A stretch of 64,000 bases of DNA from Leptasterias polaris (taxonomy: Eukaryota; Echinodermata; Asteroidea; Forcipulatida; Asteriidae). The stretch spans positions 372,001-436,000 of the forward strand of contig JAZGTN010000231.1 in assembly GCA_037783415.1 (NCBI GenBank). Reading direction: 5' to 3'. The position numbers and the translations under genes were made by a program. A model generated the notes under the pieces. The model did not search any database. It was not told where the DNA came from and worked only from the letters and a program-made list of their open reading frames with translations. Below, in pieces: positions 11,987-22,009 of the stretch. The first letter of the stretch is position 1. Each line of letters opens with the position of its first letter.

Positions 11987-12424
11987 GTAAGTTCAAAATT
12001 CTCATTGAGTTCAAGTTGACAAACTGTTGAACGTAATTTTGTTTACACTAAAGAGGCCAGCGAACCCACTATACGTTTTACATGATTGTGTGCAGACTTA
12101 CAGCGGATTGTTTGGGGTTTTATCGTTTTCGTACTTCTGAGCATGTGCATATTTTCAAGAACGGGTCCCCAAAAGACCAAGACTTTATTTCAGAAAACTG
12201 AGGCAAAATCACGATCATTGATATAATGCGTTGTTGTATACAATGACTTTTAAAGGATTGTTTCTCTTCATCACTGTCAGTGATCAGAGTGGCAGTCTGT
12301 AACCCTTGGATTTGTTTTGTTCGATTAAAAATAATAAACACTCAGTGACTTGGTTGCAGTTGGCACTTTTGAAAATTCAACTTATTGGTGTTTTCTTTGT
12401 TTTTACATTGACTCTATCATGCAG
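11987..12424 (+). other. Predicted 5' leader intron of the GTPase gene
   Basis: A consensus donor (CTGCTG followed by GTAAGT) at 11987 and a pyrimidine-rich tract ending in CATGCAG at 12424 would join an untranslated leader exon ending at 11986 to the coding exon starting at 12425. An in-frame TGA at 12409 stops the coding frame from extending further upstream, which fits a non-coding leader. The transcription start is not visible. Confidence 0.5.
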
Positions 12425-12438
12425 GCTGGTGCATCGTG

Positions 12439-15400
12439 ATGGAGGAACCACTATTAGGCACACTTGAGTTACCGACTCTGGGTAGATCAATGCACGTAGG
12501 CACGTTATACGATCTACGTAATGATGAGGTTATTACCACAGGTACAACGCTCAGTAACAAAGAAAACGTAAGAGATCAACTGAAAGTAGTGGAGCAGAAA
12601 GGACTCGAGCTCAACATAATTCGGTCAGATTCGTTCGATGACAAATCAATGGCTCTGGGTCTTGATACTTCCCTTAAGGCTAGTGTTTTGGGGGGATTAG
12701 TTAGGGCTGAGGCGGGTGCAAAATATCTGCATGACCGACATCCCCTAGACAGTCAGTGTCGCCTCACACTGCACGTCAAAACAAGCACTAATTTTGAATA
12801 TCTGACGCAGGAAGCACTAGAAGCCAGCCTGAAAGGCAAAACCCCTGACGTATTTGCACAAAACGGCAGGGCCACTCATGTGGTGAAGACAATTTTGTAT
12901 GGGTCGAACACCTTTATCGTACTTGATTACTGTGGGGGTGACGAAAATGAAAATGCTGAAAAAGTCCTAACTGACCTAGTGGACAAAATTGCAGCTAATA
13001 TCAAAGAAGAAGACGATATACCTGATTGTTGGGACCATCACGTACGGTGGAAAGTTTATAGTGACTTGCCCATTGAACGCAACCCGGCAGATGTCGAAGG
13101 TGTTATTCAATTGTTAACACCATTTCCAGAAATATCTGAATCGAAAGCCATTCCGATAAAGGTATATTTATACCCACTAGTCAAGATAGATCCTAGATCC
13201 GCTCGGGTTTGTAGCGCTGTAAGCGACAGTCTCCCTGCACAGGCCGAGACTTTCTTTGAAGGTATAGAGGATTGTTTGCTCAGAAGCCATGAGATGGCGA
13301 AAGACCCTATTTGCAAAAGATTCCCCCAGTTGAAAGAGAAACTTGAGTTCTTCATACGTCTGCTGACCGAGTACAAATCGAGTTACAAGAAAAAACTAGC
13401 GCGCGTACTGACACTAATTCGGAGTGGTAGTGATGGCGAGGGATACATCAAGGACATGTTCCGGGATATTGATTCGTCACCGTTTAATCTGACGTCAATG
13501 AAAGCATGGGTACAGAGTAAGCGCAGAGAGTTGAGTACTGTCAAGCTTTACGTCAAGTATCTCCCAGACGTAGAAATCGTGAAATCTCGTGAGAATTTCG
13601 AAGATATTATCATGGATCCGAGTATCAAGAACGTGGTCTGCTTTACTTTTCGACTGAAGGGGAGAGAGGAAGGTTACTTGAGGGCGCTGTCCGAGTACAT
13701 CGCGGAGAGAAAAAGTAGTAGTTACGAAGATGTCCAATGGTATGAAGATACCTCCGTGACGAAAAATATGAGGACCACAGCAGACTTCTTTGCTGATTTC
13801 TATGAAAGCAACAAACACGAAGACCACACCAAGTTCATCGCGACAGGATTTGTACACGTCTTACCCGGATCTTCTGAAGTAAAAAGTGGTAGAATTGGCG
13901 GAACAGTGAATCTGTTTGAGAGAGGCGAGTTGACCCAGGAGGACTTCCAACCACCGAGTCAGCCTTTGAAACCACGATGTGAAGTCATTGACCAACACTC
14001 AGTTACTCTGACATGGACTGAACCCAAGTTTGGTATGAACAACGTCCAAAGGTACGCTGTCAAGTACAATGTGTTTCGTAGTCAAAATCAGCAAACAGCT
14101 GAACCCCAAGAGATTCTGCAAACAGAGAGTCTGGAAACCTTAGTTACGATTGACAATCTAGAACCAACACAATCCATACAGTTCGAAGTTAGTGCCGTAT
14201 GCCCGGCAGGTGTAGGCCCCGAGAGTGAGCGAAGTGCTGTGGCAACAACACTGTCAGCAAAGTCACCTGAAAAACCAGGGTTCCGAAATATGACTGCTTC
14301 CAGTGTCATCCTGGAATGGAGACAGCCCGGTAAGATGGGGAAAGATGAAATTATTGAAAGCTACATCATCCAATTGATGGAAGCGGGGGTCTTGAGCAAA
14401 GAAATCGATATTAAATCGTCCAAGAAGGAGTTCAAAATTAAGAATCTGGTGGCAAATACTACTTACACATTTCAGGTAGTTGCCTTGTACGAGTCAGGCA
14501 TAAAGAGTCCACCCAGTACCATTAGCGATCACTGTACAACACTTCCAGCAAGCCAGCCAGGAAAACCTGCAGTAGGTGATATCAAATCATCTAGTGTCGT
14601 TATCACCTGGACCGGTCCTACCATTATAGGACTGGGCGTAGAGCTAACTGACTACTTCATACAATACCGCAAAGTGACCAGTCGCAAGAAGACCAAATCT
14701 GAAGACGGTGCGTGGGAGAAGAATGTGCTAAAGGAGAAAGGAGCCAGCCCTTGTTTGATATCCGACTTAGAGTCAAATACGACCTACGTGGCCAGGGTGA
14801 CGCTAGTTTGCAGAGTGAAGAAGGGTAAGGAGCCCACGATGATACCTGGTGACACTAGTAATTCTTTCACCACACTTCCTGCTGGCCCACCAAGTGGTTT
14901 AAAAGCCCGGCAGATATCAGCATCACAAATCGAAATTGAGTGGACAAAGCCTACTGTCGTTGGTACTGAAGTGGAGCACTACAAGGTTGAATACAGCAGC
15001 GGTGACGACCCCGGAGTGGTAGAAAACAAGACAGACGATTCTTCCTGCAATTTTGTTATCAAGGGAGTCAAATCCGAAACGCGCTACGATATCAGAGTTA
15101 TTGGCTTTTGTGGGAAGGCAGGAGCGGGTGAGGTAAGCAAGGTGGAGTTTACAACCCACAAACTCATCAAGCAAGATGTAATTAATTGCTCAAAAATACT
15201 TCAACCTGGTGACCCGGAAACCGGAAAACCAACAATTTTCGAGTTGCCTCTTAATAAGGTGTGTGAGAAGCCTCAGAGTCGTAGTTACAGCTTTGGTATT
15301 AAAGGACCCAACATAAACAGAGAGCACAAAGTCATTATGCTTGTTGGCGTCACTGGTTCGGGAAAGAGCACCCTAATCAATGCCATGGTCAACGACATCT

Positions 15401-16848
15401 TGGAAATAGAGTGGCACGATGAATACCGCTTCAAAGTGGTTGACGTTGGTGAAGGAAATGGAGTATCACAAGCTCATAGCCAGACCCAGGTTCTCACATC
15501 GTATACCCTGGAGGACAAAAACCTTCGTTTACCGTATACTCTGACCATCATCGACACACCGGGCTTTGGTGATACGCGTGGTATTCAAAGAGATAAAGAT
15601 ATCTTCAATCAGATCCGTGAGTTTTTCTTAGATGCGGAGTCTCACGGTGTCGATCACATTGATGCTATTGGGTTTGTTGTCAAGGCTTCGGACGCGCGGT
15701 TAACTCATAGCCAAACGTACGTTTTTGATGCCATTTTGTCAGTGTTTGGAAGGGACATTGCTGACAACATAATTCTACTTGTAACCTTCGCAGACGGAGA
15801 AGAACCCCCTGTTATGGCTGCAGTAAAAGAAGCAAATATCCCCTTCACAGGGAACATGTTTAAATTCAATAATTCGGCCCTCTTTTCTGAAGTGAGGCGC
15901 CCAAATCATGATCAGGATGGGAATAAAACGTCTAACAGAAAGGATCATGGACAGTTTGATACCCTGTTTTGGGACATGGGTTCAAAAAGTTTGAAGAAAT
16001 TCTTTCAAAATGTGCAGACTCTGGAAGCTCGAAGTCTCATCCTTACAAAAGAGGTGTTGAGGGAGAGAAAGAGTCTCGAGATAGCAGTCCAAGGTCTTCA
16101 GCCTCAGATCATGGTAGGAAACTGCAAATACGAATCTCTCAGAAGGGAGCAGCAGATGCTTGAGGAGCATGACGTGCAAATCCAAGCAAATAAAGATTTC
16201 AAGTTCACTTTGAAGGTTCCCAAGAGTAGAAAAGTCGATATAACTGGAGAGTACATAACCAACTGCAGCAAATGCCACTTCACTTGTCATTATCCTTGTT
16301 ATATCGGAGAAGACGATAAGAAAGCCGGTTGTGCAGCCATGCAAGACGGAGTCTGTACTGTGTGTCCGGGGAAGTGCGCATGGGATGTTCATTTCAATCA
16401 GCAGTACAGGTTCGAGTTCTACGAAGAGGAAGAAGAGAAGACGTACGAAGAGATTGAGGCAAGATACATAGATGCATCAGGAAAGAAATTGACGGTTCAG
16501 CAAGTCATACAAAAACACCTAGAAAGTTTGAAAACGGTCCGAAGGGCCGTATTTGCGTTAATAGCCGAAGCGCATAAAAGCGTCACACGCTTGGAAGAGA
16601 TCGCACTGAAGCCAAACCCACTAAGTACTGTTGAGTACATCGACCTTCTGATTGAAGCTGAGAAAAGCTCTGGTAAACCAGGCTGGCAGGACCGAGTTAA
16701 TGGTTTAGCAGATGTGCGAAAAGAGGCAGATATCATCGGGAAGGTGAAGCATGCAGATTATGATCCGTTCGAACAAATGGAAGCCAACTCTTCAGGCAAA
16801 GACAAGAAGAAAAAGGGATGGTATAAATGGTCCTCTTTATTTAAGTAG
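12439..16848 (+). CDS. Stonustoxin-like / thioredoxin-like / FN3 x4 / P-loop GTPase protein
   Basis: An intronless frame of 1469 residues, starting at the ATG at 12439; the GTG three bases earlier is not a plausible eukaryotic start. Domains in order: a stonustoxin/verrucotoxin-type N-terminus (MACPF-related fold; diagnostic stretch about residues 6-25) with its helical neighbour to about 375; a thioredoxin-like domain about 380-500; four fibronectin III domains about 505-605, 608-705, 707-812 and 814-910; then a P-loop GTPase with G1 GVTGSGKS (970-977), G3 DTPGFGD (from 1039) and TFADG (1116-1120) where classical GTPases have NKxD. A helical stretch and a Cys/His cluster (about 1276-1313: CSKC, CHYPC, CTVCPGKC) follow, then a Lys-rich tail. 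In fish venoms the first modules end in PRY-SPRY; here FN3 and GTPase replace it, so this is not a venom component. Similar animal proteins are mostly unnamed. No signal peptide or membrane helix seen, so probably cytosolic. An immune role is inference. Confidence 0.92.
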   Translation: MEEPLLGTLELPTLGRSMHVGTLYDLRNDEVITTGTTLSNKENVRDQLKVVEQKGLELNIIRSDSFDDKSMALGLDTSLKASVLGGLVRAEAGAKYLHDRHPLDSQCRLTLHVKTSTNFEYLTQEALEASLKGKTPDVFAQNGRATHVVKTILYGSNTFIVLDYCGGDENENAEKVLTDLVDKIAANIKEEDDIPDCWDHHVRWKVYSDLPIERNPADVEGVIQLLTPFPEISESKAIPIKVYLYPLVKIDPRSARVCSAVSDSLPAQAETFFEGIEDCLLRSHEMAKDPICKRFPQLKEKLEFFIRLLTEYKSSYKKKLARVLTLIRSGSDGEGYIKDMFRDIDSSPFNLTSMKAWVQSKRRELSTVKLYVKYLPDVEIVKSRENFEDIIMDPSIKNVVCFTFRLKGREEGYLRALSEYIAERKSSSYEDVQWYEDTSVTKNMRTTADFFADFYESNKHEDHTKFIATGFVHVLPGSSEVKSGRIGGTVNLFERGELTQEDFQPPSQPLKPRCEVIDQHSVTLTWTEPKFGMNNVQRYAVKYNVFRSQNQQTAEPQEILQTESLETLVTIDNLEPTQSIQFEVSAVCPAGVGPESERSAVATTLSAKSPEKPGFRNMTASSVILEWRQPGKMGKDEIIESYIIQLMEAGVLSKEIDIKSSKKEFKIKNLVANTTYTFQVVALYESGIKSPPSTISDHCTTLPASQPGKPAVGDIKSSSVVITWTGPTIIGLGVELTDYFIQYRKVTSRKKTKSEDGAWEKNVLKEKGASPCLISDLESNTTYVARVTLVCRVKKGKEPTMIPGDTSNSFTTLPAGPPSGLKARQISASQIEIEWTKPTVVGTEVEHYKVEYSSGDDPGVVENKTDDSSCNFVIKGVKSETRYDIRVIGFCGKAGAGEVSKVEFTTHKLIKQDVINCSKILQPGDPETGKPTIFELPLNKVCEKPQSRSYSFGIKGPNINREHKVIMLVGVTGSGKSTLINAMVNDILEIEWHDEYRFKVVDVGEGNGVSQAHSQTQVLTSYTLEDKNLRLPYTLTIIDTPGFGDTRGIQRDKDIFNQIREFFLDAESHGVDHIDAIGFVVKASDARLTHSQTYVFDAILSVFGRDIADNIILLVTFADGEEPPVMAAVKEANIPFTGNMFKFNNSALFSEVRRPNHDQDGNKTSNRKDHGQFDTLFWDMGSKSLKKFFQNVQTLEARSLILTKEVLRERKSLEIAVQGLQPQIMVGNCKYESLRREQQMLEEHDVQIQANKDFKFTLKVPKSRKVDITGEYITNCSKCHFTCHYPCYIGEDDKKAGCAAMQDGVCTVCPGKCAWDVHFNQQYRFEFYEEEEEKTYEEIEARYIDASGKKLTVQQVIQKHLESLKTVRRAVFALIAEAHKSVTRLEEIALKPNPLSTVEYIDLLIEAEKSSGKPGWQDRVNGLADVRKEADIIGKVKHADYDPFEQMEANSSGKDKKKKGWYKWSSLFK

Positions 16849-17322
16849 AAAACACACCCTTAATTCCTGTGTTTCCGTGAGAACAATGAAGAGACGACTA
16901 TTGTTTGTCGTAGTACGAACGACATCTTTCTGATGGGATGTCTGTGTTCCTGTCTTTTCTGATTTGCATTAGTGACGGAAGCGAAGAAACTTTATGGCCA
17001 ATGCGTGCCTGTGACATTTTAATTACAATTTTTCAAACTATAATATGATGTCCTGGATTCCGCAAATATTCTTCATGGCAACACTGCAGCTATTGTAATT
17101 TTAACCTATCAGAATATTGTTTGCGTCACAAGAGGATTTGATTGTATAGTTTTGGCTCGGTTCTGGCATGGCTCCAAACCGCTTTCTTAAAACTATTGCC
17201 AAGTGAGATGATTTTGTACACTGGTCGTTTCCACCCGAAATGTCAAAGGTGGTAAGGTTTACATCGTCATGGCTTTTCTCCGGATTACTTATAAAACATT
17301 AGTTACAAATGTATGCATTCAT
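16849..17322 (+). other. 3' flank / probable 3' UTR of the GTPase gene
   Basis: No coding signal. The first AATAAA-type hexamer I see is at about 17762, beyond the TTAA MITE, so the 3' UTR may include that element. Without transcripts the end is open. Confidence 0.4.
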
Positions 17323-17684
17323 TTAAAGGTATTATACAGGATTGGCAGAGCTGACAAAATAATCACAGACAGTGTTCATGTTTTGTGTAATCAACCACAT
17401 ACATGAAATAACAAACCTGTGAAAATTTGAGCTCAATTGGTCATCGAGGTCACGAGAAAATAGTGAAAAGAGACCTTATGTGTTTTCTGTTTTTCAAACA
17501 TGGAGTTTATTATCGCGCGCGATAAAAACTATTGTTTTACTCATTTCTCAGAAACGATAGCATTTTAGGCAGAAATATTTTAAGGAACCCTTTCTACCAT
17601 TACTTACTTTAAATCATGTAAGTTATGTGTGAATCTGTGAACATTTGTGTTTTTCGATCTTACCAATAGTGTACAGGGCCTTAA
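17323..17684. mobile_element. TTAA-flanked MITE, family T, copy 1
   Basis: Bounded by TTAA at 17323 and 17681, with inverted ends reading TTAAAGG...ATTGGCA and TTACCAATAGTGTACAGG. The interior contains the family signature ATGAAATAACAAACCTGTGA and TTTTACTCATTTCTCA, also found near 39945-40953, 46344-46688 and 62706-63046. TTAA target duplication is characteristic of piggyBac and Kolobok transposons. Confidence 0.8.
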
Positions 17685-18419
17685 GGAGAATACTGTCTTC
17701 AAACCTGTCAACTTTTTCTGTTTGTCTTTACTCCTTAACATTTTTAAAGAGTTGTTCATGCAATAAAACACATTCAGATCTACCCCTGAAAATACAACCA
17801 GGGGAACATAATATGGTCCACCAATTTGTGGAGTCACAAATTTGCTTCAACAAAATAACGGACCATGATCTTTCATGAAATCACCCAAAAGCCGCTCAAT
17901 TTCAGGAGATAATTATGTGAATCGTTATATTCTATACTTTAAAACTCACTTTCCAACTATATTATGTTCATAACAAACGCATTTTGAAGGTAAAAACTCC
18001 CAGTAACAAACTGTCGCTTTAGAACTCGTAAGAAGTGTAATAAATAGTCCGATAATTCATGATACGACTTTTAGTGTAAACTCGTGTTGATGTATAATTC
18101 ACACGTTATCAATTTCATCGCTAATGTAATTATGCGTTTTAGAAGCCTGAAGTTGTAGTAGTGCTATTGTTCAATTCGTAGGTGTTAACTAGGCATATCG
18201 TTGGAAAAAAATCACCCCCCCCCCAAAAAAAACCCCCCAAAAACCGAATGCCCTATTAATATGTCGGAGACTTTTGATTATACCAAGTTAACCTTTATTT
18301 TACCGAGAATGAAAGCATCAACGGACAACGGTGTTTGTGCTTAAAACATTTCTTAATATAAAAATATATATAGAATATAATGTATTAACATATCAGTTCT
18401 TTATTTCACAAACAAGTCA

Positions 18420-19232
18420 TTTTGTAACAAATTGTCATATCAAACTTGTTTTGTCCTAGAACAAGATCGTCTATGGCTTACTATTGTATAAGTAATTAAT
18501 ATTTATTTACATGTTTTTAGTGTTTTTGCTTTCAATATGTTTTTGCCTTTCGTGTAAGTTTATGCTTTAAATATAAACGTACTTATCACTTCATTGTGCT
18601 CAGTCAAATTGCCCTAATTCATATAACCTACTGAAGGTGATAAACTGGACGGGCTTCTTTTAAAACAGCTTGCTTATCAATTACATTTTATTTCATGGCA
18701 CTACAATTAGCTAAACATGTCAACGCTCTTCTAAGGTTGTATAAAATGGTTTGTTCTTTTTCATCAACTAAAAAGCTTTCTTTAAAAATCTACCCTGTTT
18801 ATAACAAAGTTCATGCCTCGTATCTCTTCTTCGTGTTTATGCTCATTACAAAAATAAATGCAATTATCATTATTCCTGTTAAGATATGTCCATGCTAAAT
18901 GGTTATCCTTATTGCTCCTTGTAGAACGTCTTGATTTGATATAAAGAAGTTGTGATTAATTAAAATAATTTTATCTGTACCAACAAAATAATGTAACAAG
19001 AATTCGTAATGGTGATTTAATCTGATAAACAGTACGCTACGTAAGAATTTAGTTCACAGTATTTTGTAATCCATGTTAGTATGTTAACTATTCATTAGTG
19101 GTGTATTATCTGTAATAAATGATTTTGTTTGTGTGTGAGTACATTAGGTATAGGCCTATTATGAGAGAAAAACAGTTTATCCTCACACATAGAGTCGGTG
19201 GCATAAAACATTGAGCAAAAATAGCGAAATAT
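18420..19232 (+). repeat. First copy of a ~0.88-kb tandem duplication
   Basis: Matches 19320-20103 in order along its length (for example GTGCTCAGTCAAATTGCCC at about 18597 and 19492, ATGTCAACGCTCTTCTAAGG in both). Offset drifts from about 895 to 870, so the copies have gained separate small indels. Non-coding. Confidence 0.8.
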
Positions 19233-19319
19233 ATAGGGGCTTCCACCCAACGACGGATATGCGTTTGTGATAGAAGGGATGCAAAACTATTGTTACTAGC
19301 AGGAATACAATGTATTTAA

Positions 19320-20103
19320 ACATATTTTCGTATCATGTGCTCATTGATCTTAAAATAGTATCGTCTATAATGGTTGAATAATTTTTAAGTAGGCCTAATT
19401 AATAATTATGTAAATGTTTTTAAAGTGTTTATGCTTGTGATTAGTTTTTGCCTTCCGTGTAAGTTTATGCTTTACATTACTATCACCTCATTGTGCTCAG
19501 TCAAATTGCCCCAAAACATAATATTTAAACTGAAGGTGGTGAACTGGACGGGCTTCTTTTGAAACAGTTTGCTTATCAATTAAGTTTTATTTCGTGGCAC
19601 TACAATTAGCCAAACATGTCAACGCTCTTCTAAGGAGGTACAAAACGGATTTCTCGTTTTTATAAACATTTCTTTAAAAGCGTCACTTCGTTTATAACAA
19701 AGCGCCTCGTATACCTTCTTTGTTTTTATGCTCATTACATAGTTATATGCAATTATTATTATTCCTGATAATTATGGCCATGCTAATGGTTATCGTTATT
19801 GCTCTTGTAGAACGCTTTGATTCGATATAAAAAGGTTGTGATTAATAACTATTCTATCTATACCAACAAAATATTGTAACCAAAGTTATGTCTTTGTAAT
19901 GGTGATTTAAAGCAGATAAACAATTTGTAAACAATGAATGTACAGTATGTTCATTCATGTCAGTATGTTAACTATGCATTATTTAGTGCTGTATACTATC
20001 TGTAGAGATTATTTTTTGTTTGTAAGAGCAACATAATTTATCCTGCCTCATGGAGTTGATGGCGTAAAACAATGCGCACTTACTAGCTAAAAATAGTGAA
20101 ATT
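19320..20103 (+). repeat. Second copy of the ~0.88-kb tandem duplication
   Basis: Diverged partner of the preceding block, ending with the shared ATAGTGAAAT-type sequence. Substitutions and indels are spread evenly, so the duplication is old. Confidence 0.8.
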
Positions 20104-21990
20104 CATTATTTCTAGACCAATTACAAGGAGTTAATTTTGTAGAATTTATTTCGGATTTCAGTCCCAGTTCGACCCTTTGAAAAGTGTCACAAAAATACCC
20201 CAGTGTGTTTAGTGGGTGAACAAGTTGCAAGCCCGTCATCACTGTATGTACACATCGTTATCACTGGGTTGCAACTACTTCTGTGACTTGAAGATGTCAC
20301 TGTGACTTAGCCCACTGTGGACACACTGGGAGAACATGACAGTTTGACCTAAAGTTCCAAATTCAATGTGTCAACACACTAGAAACACATTGGAGCTGAA
20401 AAGGGGGTACAGTGGAAGAAACATTGAAATTGCTTTATGTCAGAGGTCGACGGCTTGAAACACACCTCCTTTATCAGTCTAACATTTACTTTTGAACAGT
20501 TGACCTTCCAAACTTCAATTATTAACCGTGCATGAATGCTGTTTGTGTTTAATCATGCTCTGTAGATAAGTCGGTTAATGGCAAAATATAAATGAAACTT
20601 GGTAAATATTTGTGTTGTTAAAGTTCAAATTGGTATAAAAACCCACTTGTTCAAAGAAATGTTTGATGAAGGCCACTATATACACCTCATCATTTCATTC
20701 TTTTGTTGTGCTGTTTTAAAGTAACTTTACATAATGGAACACTGTAAAAGTTAACATCAGTTGTTGTTTGCTGATTCGTTTGCTAAACTATTGGCATAGA
20801 ATTGTATACCACTCATCTCACTCGGGGTGTAGACGTGGGCATTACATGGTGGTATAGGCCTTGACCAAATCTATAGTCTACTCAATATCATCAGTATTTT
20901 GATTTGTATGATTTGAAACTATTTTGATTACAAACGTAGATGAAAGTTTCAGACTAATGTGTCTATTTCCCAAAAGGTAACTACTGGACTTCTTACATGA
21001 TCACCGGTATTATTTTTAAAGTTTTTACACAGACGACAATGTTTCCATGATGGTCAGGGTCATGACTTTACCTTTCTGTGAAAAACATCCCTTCAATGGA
21101 GAGATATGAATGTTCACCAATCCATATCTCGTTCAGATGTCTCTCTGGTCAAGTCTTTTATTTTCTAGCGATTCTTGTCCGGTAAAAGCTTCAATGAAAA
21201 TATACTGGGTTATTATGAATTAAATGTTGTAAACCACTCTTTGATGTGTTGAGAAAGTGTCAAGTTCTTTGTAGAGGCAGAACACGGTTCGTTGTTTAAT
21301 TTTCGTATCACTGAAAACTTCAGACCATTTTAAATATTATCTTATTCTAAAAGGTACCAAGGTGGATTGTAAAGATTTTACAACATCAACACTTCGTTTC
21401 ACCTGTTTGGCATGGAACTAATAATACTGTTACAATAGTTGTTGAATCTTTATGTTGTCTTTATAGCAATTGGTTTTTACAAATCATAATAAAAGTAACT
21501 TACTAATAAACAAACGCATGAAATTTAGTATTTATATATATATTTTTGATACCCTTTCAGCTGTAATTTTGACACAAGTGGTGGAAAAATCCCGTCTACC
21601 ACCGCACTGTGAACATCTGTTATATCATCATATCACAAAAATTCACCTAATTTTGTAGTGTTGCAGTCGAACTCAAAGAAGGAGTTTGGTGTTCATTCTC
21701 CTGGAGAACATTTCTGTATGAAAGTGGATTTGAGAATCCCAAAACGACCAATCTTATTTCGGTTCCAGCAATTGAAACAAGCGCACTCATAACAACGCAC
21801 AATTGCTGACATAATATACAGTTTGGTCGTCAAAATGTAGCGGGAAAAAATATGATGTGGTTCGCAAATCGTGTGGTTGATGTCCTACAAGCGCAAAGCA
21901 AAAAAAAGTAATTCCAAAGATGAAAATTACAAGTTCAGTAGATAGTTGGGTAAATGAACGTCTCGACATAAAAGCTCACTGAGCCAAACA
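20104..21990. other. Intergenic stretch without recognised features
   Basis: Short AT-rich open frames only. No splice-bounded exon with protein similarity, tRNA or clear repeat seen. Confidence 0.5.
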
Positions 21991-22009
21991 GCAACAACTC
22001 TTCAACAAA

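Noticed and set aside
12436..12438. GTG as the start codon of the GTPase protein
   Set aside because: The next codon is ATG and eukaryotic initiation at GTG is rare. A splice acceptor directly upstream fits an untranslated leader.
12439..13600. Reading the stonustoxin-like head as a venom toxin gene
   Set aside because: The PRY-SPRY end of fish venom subunits and any signal peptide are missing, and FN3 and GTPase modules follow. The homology is to the fold family, not to a venom component.
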